Below, piece by piece: positions 27,301-34,814 of a DNA stretch of 64,000 bases (the first letter of the stretch is position 1; the number at the start of each line of letters is the position of its first letter). This DNA comes from Bacillota bacterium (GTDB taxonomy: Bacteria > Bacillota > UBA4882 > UBA8346). The stretch covers positions 109,795 through 173,794 of the forward strand of contig JAEZCE010000047.1 of assembly GCA_023429995.1 (NCBI GenBank), in the 5' to 3' direction. Under the pieces are notes generated by a model. The model saw nothing but the letters and a program-made list of their open reading frames with translations. It was not told where the DNA came from and ran no database searches. The position numbers and the translations under genes were made by a program.

Positions 27301-27914
27301 ATTCAGCGGCTCTTCAAGGTAATTCTCCCAACTCCCAAACCGCGTCTTATAATGTAACTGGCAGAGCCAATGGAACGTATAAATATCGGATCGATCTGGT
27401 TAACAAGTATGGAACAACCAGCAGCGGCGCTGTGACCGTCAATGTTACCAATTCAAGCGGCGGGGGAAATACCGGAACTGCTCCTGGCGCCGCCTCTTTA
27501 AGCGTGAATAGCGCGACTAACACCGGAAGTTATGCTGTGACTATCTCCGTACCGGCCAATAATACGGCAACTTCGATGACGCTTTATGAGAATAATACGG
27601 CCGTTAAGACTCAAGTTCTCACCGCCAACGCTTCATCGGCTCAAACCTTTATCTATACGGTGAGCGGTAAGTCCGCCGGGACCTACACTTATTATGCTGC
27701 TTTAACCAATGCTTATGGCACGACTTCCAGCGCCACCCTTACGGTGACAGTCTCCTCAAACGGAAGTGGCACAGCGGCTGAATGGCAAGCCAATACATCC
27801 TACAAAGTCGGCGATCTCGTTACTTACCAGGGACTAACTTACAAATGCCTTCAAGCCCACACTTCCCTGGTTGGTTGGGAACCTTCCGTTGTACCCGCGC
27901 TTTGGCAGCTTTAA
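24321..27914 (+). CDS. Large secreted chitinase with two GH18 domains and CBM5/12
   Basis: 1197 residues with perfect SD AAAGGAGG. Signal peptide (ending IANA), then a first GH18 barrel with DGVDLDWEYP (about residue 168-176) and an ISVGGWTRG motif. Next is a chitobiase C-terminal-like domain (TVATPSFNLSSGTYTNAQS), a second GH18 barrel with DGIDIDWEYP (about 625-632), three ChiA-N/Ig-like domains (the first and third nearly identical: NTATSMTLYE-NTAVKTQ), and a C-terminal CBM5/12 (AEWQANTSYKVGDLVTY). Both catalytic DxxDxDxE motifs are intact. The two barrels differ in length and loops, so exo/endo division of labour within one chain is plausible. Confidence 0.92.
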   Translation: MISSLRNKLKRNWKLLSLTMAFLSLFIMNIANAETTPSKRLIVYFPNWGTYNAAHKNMTVGMIPWSKVTVINHAFFEVDSGYKLASTDTFADYDKWFDHSEGWDTGNLRGHFGEYKYYKSQYPNVKVLISVGGWTRGQNFHAMALTAANRAVFIQSVVNFLKQYPFLDGVDLDWEYPGVNRAADPNDQYDKGCPGGPEDKANYTSLLKELRSGLNNNALSSKLITVAAPAGYDKLELQEPDIYAQYIDWFNVMTYDFHGAWETTTNHATPLYVNPNDPSATSPVDIKNKYNVDYAMRNLRDNYHISAGKLNVGTPFYSRGWKNVTGGTNGMFANASGAPVGSWDNAASPGGQYPYFELKTMENASGYVKYRDQYAMTPWLYNASTGVTLSYEDETSLSTKCDYINSNSFGGLIVWEISGDDAGFTLTNLAYNKLITGGGTVTVATPSFNLSSGTYTNAQSITLSCATTGAVIRYTKDGTSPTSSSSVYSGPITVSTTTTIKAKAFAAGMNDSVEASATYTISTSSTTSYKVIGYVYGTPNNNIDAQKLTHVNYAFASIVNGQISVATPSDLSALTALKSANSNLKIILSIGGWGADGFSDAALTDSSRASFAASCQQWITNYNLDGIDIDWEYPVNGGWGEISCRPEDKVNFTLLLQAVRNKIGTGKILSIAGGAGSEFISNTELRSVALICDYINIMTYDFGAYAHNANLYSSSSYNSGISCDTAIKNYIAAGVPAAKINMGVPFYGRYGGNWPTFAELTANYINLNGWVRYWDDQAKTCYLLKNGEFITYDDVETLGYKTSYIKSNSLGGVMFWQYNQDYQGQLLSKLWSDLKGDSNPGGSAPGLASLHVDNTTNSGAYTVTVTVPAGNTATSMTLYEDNTAVKTQSVTASSATDQVIAYAVSGKTNGTYSYYVSLTNAYGTNSTSNMTVTVKSGSDSSDGTDSGTPSGVPGTPSITADNWDGDGNYVINFNMWWGNNGTSWKIYENDQVIYSAALQGNSPNSQTASYNVTGRANGTYKYRIDLVNKYGTTSSGAVTVNVTNSSGGGNTGTAPGAASLSVNSATNTGSYAVTISVPANNTATSMTLYENNTAVKTQVLTANASSAQTFIYTVSGKSAGTYTYYAALTNAYGTTSSATLTVTVSSNGSGTAAEWQANTSYKVGDLVTYQGLTYKCLQAHTSLVGWEPSVVPALWQL

Positions 27915-28000
27915 TAAACAAATATTATTCTGCATCACTCGAAACATTAGCTTTAAAGCAAATGGGTATTGAAAACTTCAGGTTAGGTTAATTTTACGGT

Positions 28001-28042
28001 TTAAAAAACAAGACCTTTTCATCTTTTTGAAAAGGTCTTGTT
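28001..28042 (-). terminator. Terminator of the GntR gene, opposed to the chitinase
   Basis: A perfect 15-bp inverted repeat, AACAAGACCTTTTCA (28007-28021) and TGAAAAGGTCTTGTT (28028-28042). On the minus strand it is followed by TTTTTTAA and lies just after the GntR stop. It may also stop plus-strand transcripts from the chitinase, but no T-run follows on that strand. Confidence 0.8.
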
Positions 28043-28071
28043 CATAATAAACTTACTTTAATATAATGTTG

Positions 28072-28836
28072 TTAACCTTTTGTTTTTAAAGTCTGCAGGT
28101 AATCCACTTTCCAGAGGGGACTGGTGGACTCGTGGTCCTTACTCCCTTTAAAAAGATAGGGATATTTTTTTAACGAAATCAGCTCTTCCCGATCCAGCTT
28201 TCGCAAATGAAAATGAAAAATATTACACATCTGATCGGTATCGCGGGCTTGTAACGCTGCAACCAGCGCGTTGTGTTGGTTTAAAATCTCCTGCAAATTC
28301 ATGCCATCGCCGCAAGTTAATAAACGCATCCGGCGATAATGTCCCCATACATTTTGAATGGCCCGCCAACAAAAGAGTTTATCAACCACACTATAAAACA
28401 CCTCGTGAAATTGATCATCACGAACCAGAAATTCCCGGATATCGACCTGAGGGCCGATAAGTTCCTGCTGTCTGCGTAATGCCTCGTTCAGCAATGTAAT
28501 GTCAGATGGGGTATGGCAAGCCATAAACAGCTTCATCACTTCTTCTTCGACCGAAAGGCGTAAAAAACGTTCTTGCTCAATTCGCAGGGGGTCGATTTGC
28601 GAAATCATCGTGCCCCGTTGCGGCAATAAAGTTACCAGGCCCTCTTGTTCCAGGCGAATCAGGGCGTCACGCACAGGCGAACGGCCGATTTCAAAATGTT
28701 CACAAATATCCTTGATACTCAAGATTGCGCCCGGTTGTAAATATAACTCCACAATAGCCCGGCGCAGCACCGGATATACCTCGCCGTCATTCAAAGCTTG
28801 CTCTTTCAAGGGCGTTAATTCATCGTCATACTGCAA
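28072..28836 (-). CDS. GntR-family regulator (FadR/FCD subfamily)
   Basis: 254 residues from a TTG start with GGAG eight bases upstream. The N-terminal winged helix (YPVLRRAIVELYLQPG, then IGRSPVRDALIRLEQEGLV) is the canonical GntR DNA-binding domain. The C-terminal helices include the FCD metal/ligand-binding His and Asp positions (DDQFHEVFY, HNALVAAL, HFHLRKL). It lies downstream of the transporter/hydantoinase-like operon. The perfect palindrome over that operon's promoter at 33360-33386 is the probable target, and the inducer should be the imported or degraded compound. Confidence 0.88.
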   Translation of the reverse strand: MQYDDELTPLKEQALNDGEVYPVLRRAIVELYLQPGAILSIKDICEHFEIGRSPVRDALIRLEQEGLVTLLPQRGTMISQIDPLRIEQERFLRLSVEEEVMKLFMACHTPSDITLLNEALRRQQELIGPQVDIREFLVRDDQFHEVFYSVVDKLFCWRAIQNVWGHYRRMRLLTCGDGMNLQEILNQHNALVAALQARDTDQMCNIFHFHLRKLDREELISLKKYPYLFKGSKDHESTSPLWKVDYLQTLKTKG

Positions 28837-28986
28837 TAATAGCTCTCCTTTTCAAGTTGACGGCAACATTGCCATAAACTAATACAGTTACATGCCCTTT
28901 TCATGAGCAATTCTAGGCTGTATCGAGGCATAACCGCAGATGGCATCGATAATGTTTCAGACGAAAGGGTTATACTCTTTTTTATT

Positions 28987-29667
28987 CTACACGTTCGGCG
29001 TTAAAAAATCAATTGATAAGCGGCCTAAGGCCAGCAATAAATAGCGTTCGTAAATACAGGGAGAATAAGCGACATCCGTCATGCATTTTGAAAAATGCAC
29101 CGCCCCTATCTCGGATGCGCTGTCAAGACCGCGCTTGTAATGAAATATCCCCATCATCCTGCGTTCCACCACCCGGCTGCGCGTGTAAATGTCCGGAATT
29201 ACATCCTCCAGGGCATGAAAAATCTCGTGAAACAACGCAATCCGAATGATATCTCCCGGCGGAGTCATCTCAGCCAAGCCGTTTTCCCCAATAAACTGTT
29301 GCAGTAATAAAATCGCACTATCATTCATAGTAATTGTCCGTCGGTCCGGCTCATAAAGTCCGATATACAAGAAAGGATCCGCCAAATCTTCGGTAGTGTG
29401 TACCAATCGTAAACCTAAACTCTTTAAGAGCGAGTCCTCCAGCGGTTCTTGGGGAGATACCAAACCGGATCGCGCCTTAATTTGTTGTGCTATATCGGTA
29501 GCAGCTCTCACAGCGCCGTTCACTACCCTTTGCTCTTCCTCATTGCTGAGTGCACAGCCGCAAACATCCTTTCGCAGGATGCTACGGTACCATAAACTTT
29601 CTTCCCAATCAAGAGCCATCCTCACCGAGCTCCGAAGGGCATTCTGATCATATTTAAAGGATATCAT
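28987..29667 (-). CDS. Unknown protein with HExxH metallopeptidase-like motif
   Basis: 226 residues; I do not recognise the family. The central segment IRIALFHEIFHALED has an HExxH zinc-metallopeptidase motif within a helix, followed about 40 residues on by SASEIGAVHFSK, where a Glu could be the third ligand. There is no signal peptide or membrane segment, so it should be cytoplasmic. Its ATG overlaps the stop of the hydantoinase-like gene by four bases (ATGA), implying coupled translation and a joint function. It could be an unusual hydrolase of the pathway or a metal-binding scaffold without peptidase activity. Confidence 0.55.
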   Translation of the reverse strand: MISFKYDQNALRSSVRMALDWEESLWYRSILRKDVCGCALSNEEEQRVVNGAVRAATDIAQQIKARSGLVSPQEPLEDSLLKSLGLRLVHTTEDLADPFLYIGLYEPDRRTITMNDSAILLLQQFIGENGLAEMTPPGDIIRIALFHEIFHALEDVIPDIYTRSRVVERRMMGIFHYKRGLDSASEIGAVHFSKCMTDVAYSPCIYERYLLLALGRLSIDFLTPNV

Positions 29668-31793
29668 CCCAATTCATTCCGGGCCAGTACTAATATTAAA
29701 GTGTCTTCCGGGGCGACATCACAAAGCTCAGCTTCGATCAAACCGGTTACCTGCACCAGCTCCGGAATACCGGAATAGTCCAGTACATGAGAACCGGCAA
29801 TAACATAGACATCCGGATTGATCCGCACTTCGCTTGAAAAATTGCTGGCGTGATCCCACATTCGCTTTAGGGTTTCCGGGACATCTTTCATGGAGGTGGA
29901 TTCCACGGCGCCATTGGCGCGCTGAATCTTGATAAAGCCCTTTTTATCCACAACCCGTAAGGCCGCTTTCCCGTTTTTTTCAGCCGTTATCACAAAGATA
30001 AATTCGTTGGAAGCCTCCATTTTAACAGCGTTTTGGTCGACCCCGATGGAATCGGCTGCAATTTTAACAGCTTCTGCCGCGGTACAATTTTTCATCAAAT
30101 CGCTGGTCTTTACCTCCGTGGAACCCATGGCAATCGCGGTAACCTTTTGAGCCTGTTCGTCAATCTCCACATACACCTCAATGCTGTCCCCCACGGCGCC
30201 GCTGTTCATGGCAAGCTCCCTGGCCTCTTTTTTCAGCTGGGCAATATCGGTTGCCGTAGGATTGGGAATCGTCCGCTCCACCATTTCCCGGACCATCGCC
30301 AGAGCGACTCCAATCGATGAAATCACCTCGGCATTTTCCGGAATCTGATATTTAAAATCCATCATATTGGCGGTAAAAGTCAACAGCGTACCTGCACCGC
30401 CCCCGGCGCCCACCAGCACAATCTGTTCGCGTTCAATTTTGTATTTCGTTATCAAATCTTCAATTACCGGGACAATCTTCTGGCAGGATTTTGTTAAAAT
30501 CGCTTTGGCGGTTTCTTCAATCGACATGCCCACTTCACTGGCTAAAAGTTGCATGGCTTTACAGCTTGATTCGTAATTACCACGCGCGTAATCATTTTCC
30601 CCCAAAATTCCCAGGACGTTTGCTGCACAAGTGTTGGTGATGGTAACGCTTTCGCCGTTATTGAGCCGAATCGCCACATAATCGGCAGGATCGTTTTCGC
30701 GCGGCTTGATATAATATAATGTAGCGCCATCAAAAAGGGCTGTTTCAGTAAAACAGGCATAACCCAGTCCGGCAATATGGGCGGAACGAGGCCCGACATC
30801 AACGACTTCCCCTTTTTTAGCCCGCACCATGCTGCCGCCGGCCACCCCCAAAACTCGTACATCCAAGCTGTTGACGTAAGTGCGATGTCCACCGATAATG
30901 GAATAGTCAACCGCTGGACGGCCGTTCTTGATTACCCCGATGTTGGTCGAGGTACCGCCGACTTCAAAATAAATACCATTGGAGGCCCGCAGATACATTA
31001 AAGCCCCGATAACACTGGCCGCAGGGCCGGAAAGCATCGTTAAAATCGGACGTTTTTTCATCTCGTTGATTTCCATAACGCCGCCATCACCGCGCATAAT
31101 CATCAACGGTACGTCGATACCCGTGGAACGGACACTATGTTCAGTTGAATTGGCCGTGTCAAGCATCTTCGGCAGGATGGAAGCGTTCAAAGCCGCGGTG
31201 CGGGTGCGGGTCGTCAGGCCGTATAACTTTGTAATATCGGATGCTACCGTACAGGGAATACCCAAAGACTCCGCTTCCTCAGCTACAATCCGTTCTTCTC
31301 TCATATTGTCAACGCCAAACGCCTTACTGGCTACAATCACCCGATCGCCCTGTTGAACCATTTTCCCGATGGTCTCTTTGACAACCTCAGGCGACATCTC
31401 TTTCATTTTCAAATGGGTATGGTCGATTTCAATAAACTTGCCGGTACCCAAATCAATACTTTCAATCCTCGTCTGCCTTTTGGCAAGGAAACCTTCCAGT
31501 CCCCCACCACTGATACCGATTACCCCGACCCGGGCTACATCCCCTTCCAACAGGGCGTTGGTGGCCTGCGTGGTGCTGTGGGCAATAAAGATAACCTCCT
31601 CGGGGCGGATGTCGTTTTCAGCAAGACATTTCTGAAAAGCCTCCACTACACCGGCAGCCACCCCCTGCTTGTGGTGGTGGGTTGTCATCACCGAACCTTT
31701 ACCAACAATCTCATTGGTATCATTATCAATGGCCACGGCCTTGGTGTGAGTCCCACCCACATCAATCCCGATCCGAATCGCTCTCTTGTTCAT
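29664..31793 (-). CDS. Hydantoinase/oxoprolinase (HyuA) family protein
   Basis: 709 residues. The ASKHA-fold nucleotide-binding motif GIDVGGTHTKAV starts at residue 8; STTQATNALLEGD, LSGPAASVIGA and EVGGTSTNIGVI follow, all hallmarks of the hydantoinase A/oxoprolinase family, which couples ATP to opening cyclic amides. The C-terminal portion differs from N-methylhydantoinase subunits and no HyuB partner is adjacent, so 5-oxoproline or hydantoin cannot be assumed as substrate. It lies in an operon with a permease upstream and the HExxH protein downstream. Confidence 0.82.
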   Translation of the reverse strand: MNKRAIRIGIDVGGTHTKAVAIDNDTNEIVGKGSVMTTHHHKQGVAAGVVEAFQKCLAENDIRPEEVIFIAHSTTQATNALLEGDVARVGVIGISGGGLEGFLAKRQTRIESIDLGTGKFIEIDHTHLKMKEMSPEVVKETIGKMVQQGDRVIVASKAFGVDNMREERIVAEEAESLGIPCTVASDITKLYGLTTRTRTAALNASILPKMLDTANSTEHSVRSTGIDVPLMIMRGDGGVMEINEMKKRPILTMLSGPAASVIGALMYLRASNGIYFEVGGTSTNIGVIKNGRPAVDYSIIGGHRTYVNSLDVRVLGVAGGSMVRAKKGEVVDVGPRSAHIAGLGYACFTETALFDGATLYYIKPRENDPADYVAIRLNNGESVTITNTCAANVLGILGENDYARGNYESSCKAMQLLASEVGMSIEETAKAILTKSCQKIVPVIEDLITKYKIEREQIVLVGAGGGAGTLLTFTANMMDFKYQIPENAEVISSIGVALAMVREMVERTIPNPTATDIAQLKKEARELAMNSGAVGDSIEVYVEIDEQAQKVTAIAMGSTEVKTSDLMKNCTAAEAVKIAADSIGVDQNAVKMEASNEFIFVITAEKNGKAALRVVDKKGFIKIQRANGAVESTSMKDVPETLKRMWDHASNFSSEVRINPDVYVIAGSHVLDYSGIPELVQVTGLIEAELCDVAPEDTLILVLARNELG

Positions 31794-31940
31794 TGTTTAA
31801 ATCCTCCAGTGTTTAAACGCGCCCGTTACCTCTTCAATTGGGGAATTTTATTCTGGGTGCGCTTTTTCAAAATCTGTGTTTCGAAGAAGAACCGGCCGGT
31901 TTCTTCATGAATTCCCAGCCGATTCTTCCCGGAATTGGAT

Positions 31941-33236
31941 TCAACCTTTGCCGATCATCATAAAGGCAATGATTTCAACAATAATCAAAATACCCCATGC
32001 CCAAGGCAGATTGGTTTTAATATATTGTTTCGGTTCCAGCTTTGCGTAACTGAGGCCCCACATAGTCCAGGATTGAGTAGGACAGGCACTGGCCACAATC
32101 GCAACCGGCGGAATCAGAAACAAAGCAAACAGGAACATTTCATTGAAAACGCCCATCGCTTGAAAGATAGATAACAAGGCAATACCGGAACCCCAAATCA
32201 TGAGAGGACCCCGGAACAACGCCAACGGGGCCAATACACAGAAAGCAATTAAGATCACCATTGGCGTAGTGGGAATGACACCGCCCAGCAGACTTTGTAA
32301 GATCGGAGAAACCTGTTTGGCAGCAGCCTGGAATATATTCACACTGTATAACATTCCAATCAACAGGCCACTGTCGGCAATGCCGTCATACAGGGTTTTT
32401 TGAATCTTTTCCACAGCTAATTTGTAAGTAACCAGATTCCGGGTGAAGAGCAATCCCAGAAAGATCCCAAGCAAGAAGGAAGGAACCGGCTGCCATTTGA
32501 AGAATGAAACCATAATAATCGGCACAAACGGCACGATCATACAGTACCAACCCAGCGGTTTGGCATCGCGAACCTCTGGAGCGCCGCTTACAGCCCAGGC
32601 CCGAGCGCGATTACCTTTTTGGCTACGCAGATAATTGAAAAGAATGAAGGCAATCATGACTCCAATATGCACAATGGTAGCGATAACCGCAAAATGGATG
32701 TAATGGTCATCATATTTTACATGAGGAAATACTCCAAAAAATTGGTTGACATAAGCGATATTCAGGTACATACCGGCCGCAACCGCCAGCATATAAGCGC
32801 CCAAGGCCGTTTTCTTATCAACACCCAAAGAGAACAGAATCGGTAATACAATCATACCGATAGCCATCACCGAGCCAACCCCGAAAGCACTGGTAAAAAT
32901 CAACGCGCAAACAATACTTAACAGCAACATGGTGAAAAGTGGTTTATCACCAGCCAGTTCAACGGTTTTCTTAATGATGTAACCGGCAATACCGGTATCA
33001 ACCAGCATCCGTCCAAACCAGGCTCCAAATACGATGATGGCAATTGTTTTCCCGTAATTTTCCACCGAGGTTTGAAAAATATCAGTTACCACGGCGTCCA
33101 TGGGTACCCGCCCAATAATACACCAGGCGATGGCGGTGGCTATGAAACCCACCAGCAGATTTCCGCCTTTCATACAGTAAATAATCAAGCCAATAAATGT
33201 AACAAGTAATAAAATACCGCTAATCATGTTAATCAC
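31941..33236 (-). CDS. Ion-transporter-superfamily permease (CitMHS/GntP/DcuC-like)
   Basis: About 431 residues with 11-12 predicted membrane segments. The first half contains FGAWFGRMLVDTGIAGYI and FTSAFGVGSVMAIGMIVLP, the second half ALFRGPLMIWGSG; such paired re-entrant loops are typical of the citrate/gluconate/C4-dicarboxylate exchanger superfamily. The substrate is presumably the compound acted on by the downstream hydantoinase-like protein, perhaps an organic acid or cyclic amide. The start is GTG 33236 with GGGAGG nine bases upstream; the more upstream ATG (33272) would put that SD inside the gene. First gene of the GntR-controlled operon. Confidence 0.75.
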   Translation of the reverse strand: MINMISGILLLVTFIGLIIYCMKGGNLLVGFIATAIAWCIIGRVPMDAVVTDIFQTSVENYGKTIAIIVFGAWFGRMLVDTGIAGYIIKKTVELAGDKPLFTMLLLSIVCALIFTSAFGVGSVMAIGMIVLPILFSLGVDKKTALGAYMLAVAAGMYLNIAYVNQFFGVFPHVKYDDHYIHFAVIATIVHIGVMIAFILFNYLRSQKGNRARAWAVSGAPEVRDAKPLGWYCMIVPFVPIIMVSFFKWQPVPSFLLGIFLGLLFTRNLVTYKLAVEKIQKTLYDGIADSGLLIGMLYSVNIFQAAAKQVSPILQSLLGGVIPTTPMVILIAFCVLAPLALFRGPLMIWGSGIALLSIFQAMGVFNEMFLFALFLIPPVAIVASACPTQSWTMWGLSYAKLEPKQYIKTNLPWAWGILIIVEIIAFMMIGKG

Positions 33237-33359
33237 AATATTCTTCCTCCCTTTAAGTCTTAATGAAGTCATATCCCCAAAGTCGATGTTCCTGTCGTTA
33301 TTTCTGCAATCGCCTCCTTTCTTATGGTTTTTTTGTTACAGAATTTTTAATTACTTTGC

Positions 33360-33394
33360 ACTAATATATTAAACTAATATATTAGTTGTGGCAA
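33360..33394 (-). promoter_or_regulatory. Promoter overlapped by a perfect GntR-type operator
   Basis: Minus-strand promoter TTGCCA (33394-33389), 17-bp spacer, TATTAA-type -10 TAATAT (33371-33366). A perfect palindrome, ACTAATATATTA-AAC-TAATATATTAGT (33360-33386), covers spacer and -10, so a bound repressor would block RNA polymerase. The likely ligand is the FCD-type GntR encoded at 28072-28836. A second SD-like AAAGGAGG (about 33313-33320) and a 125-base leader follow. The rest of the 33237-33684 gap is unremarkable apart from the terminator at 33483. Confidence 0.8.
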
Positions 33395-33482
33395 TACCCA
33401 ATTTATCACCCCATGATTTGCAGTTGAATTCATACATGCTGATGAACTTTCATACAATGGGTTATGATTACCATCAAATCCC

Positions 33483-33514
33483 AAAAACCCGCTGCCTATA
33501 TGGAGCGGGTTTTT
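33483..33514 (-). terminator. Rho-independent terminator, probably bidirectional
   Basis: Perfect 11-bp arms AAAAACCCGCT (33483-33493) and AGCGGGTTTTT (33504-33514) with a 10-base loop. It lies about 170 bp after the stop of the TRIC-like gene on the minus strand and would stop readthrough into the permease promoter. Confidence 0.8.
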
Positions 33515-33684
33515 CCATTTTAAAAGCTACAATCAAAAAAAGTTAAAAGCGAGCTAATTCTGGTAGACAATGAGCATATCATGGATCGACAATCGTTTAC
33601 TCATCCATCAATGTTCATTTAAGATTATCTTGCTGATTTAAATTCCTAAAAGACAGTTTGGATTGTTTATTTACGGCTTTGGAA

Positions 33685-34314
33685 TCAACTTCCCTCCATC
33701 TTATTGGTTATCACCGGAAGATGAAGGCTATAAATAATCGCCACCAGTCGAATGATAAATGTTACCGCAAAGCAGATATAAAGAGGATGAATTCCCGGAA
33801 TCCAATAATGAGCATAATAAAAAACGAAAGCTCCAACAATAGAAGCTAGGGCATAGATTTCTTTTTGAAACACCAAAGGAATTTCATTGGCGCAAATATC
33901 GCGGATAATTCCTCCTCCCACTCCCGTCAACAAACCAAAAGTTGCCACAATTTGGGGTTGCATCATTTTGTGTTGCAAGGCCATATTGGAGCCAAGAGCC
34001 GTAAAAGCACCCAATCCGAGAGCATCAAATAATAATATGATATTCCCCAAATAAGAAAACTTTCGATGAAACAATATGGTCACAATAGCAGCAATGATGC
34101 TGATGTTAATATAGATTGGGTGGCGTAAAGCATTAGGAGGATAATCGCCAATAAACACATCGCGGATAAGGCCTCCGCCAATTGCAGTCACGATCGCCAA
34201 AACAACGATCCCAAAGTAATCAAGCTGTTTTTTACATCCCAAAAGCGCCCCGGAAATAGCGAAGGCGGCTGTTCCGGCATATTCAAAAAAATTAATGAAC
34301 AGCATATTTGTCAA
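33685..34314 (-). CDS. TRIC/UPF0126 family membrane protein (YicG-like)
   Basis: 209 residues with seven membrane segments. Two repeats each contain the family motif, GGGLIRDVFIGDYP (about residue 46) and GGGIIRDICANEIP (about residue 133), and each is preceded by a D-x-x-G-x-x-x-F/A-x-x-G-A pattern. This is the bacterial trimeric intracellular cation channel-like family (UPF0126), implicated in potassium permeation. The first start is TTG at 34314 with AAAGGA four to five bases upstream; an ATG three codons later is an alternative. It is a lone gene. Confidence 0.88.
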   Translation of the reverse strand: MTNMLFINFFEYAGTAAFAISGALLGCKKQLDYFGIVVLAIVTAIGGGLIRDVFIGDYPPNALRHPIYINISIIAAIVTILFHRKFSYLGNIILLFDALGLGAFTALGSNMALQHKMMQPQIVATFGLLTGVGGGIIRDICANEIPLVFQKEIYALASIVGAFVFYYAHYWIPGIHPLYICFAVTFIIRLVAIIYSLHLPVITNKMEGS

Positions 34315-34676
34315 AGGATCCTTTTATAGTTTTAGTAAATTCCTAAATACAGTAACCAATGCAGCAGATTGTAAAACTTTATTTTCCTATGATAATATAT
34401 CATTCCCCAATCATCCCGTCAATTTTGTTCAAAATTTTAATCCCTCCCGGTTAAAGTTAGACGAGTCTCTCAACAATTAAATCCATATGTTTAACAAATC
34501 TTTAGCTCATTTAATTCACTGAATCGTGGATGAAGATACTTGACCGGCATGTCCATTAAATAGTCATACCTGTAAAAAAAGTGACCATCACGATTCATTC
34601 GGGATTTAAAACATGGACCCGATTTTTCCCCTCGCCATTCCACCCGGAATATGGTATCTTATTCTATGGAAGATTC

Positions 34677-34705
34677 TTGACACGAACGCAAGTTCGGTAT
34701 AGGAT
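34677..34705 (+). promoter_or_regulatory. Promoter with LexA (SOS) box for the topoisomerase pair
   Basis: TTGACA (34677-34682) is followed 17 bp later by TAGGAT (34700-34705; a TATAGG at 15 bp is also possible). The spacer contains CGAAC-GCAA-GTTCG (34683-34696), a perfect inverted repeat matching the Gram-positive LexA/DinR box, GAAC-N4-GTTC. It would place the downstream topoisomerase under DNA-damage control. The transcript would have about 110 bases of leader. The rest of the 34315-34814 gap holds nothing recognised. Confidence 0.65.
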
Positions 34706-34814
34706 AAAGAAAGAAAATATTATGGATTGGCTTTAAATTTCTGGCTTTCTGCCATCGAAGAACCGATTACTGAATATAGTTCTGTCTCAAGTTCAACTAA
34801 AGGAGTTTTTCCAG

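Noticed and set aside
29664..31793. Annotating the hydantoinase-like gene as a specific 5-oxoprolinase or N-methylhydantoinase
   Set aside because: The B subunit is missing and the C-terminal part differs, so only the family name is supported.
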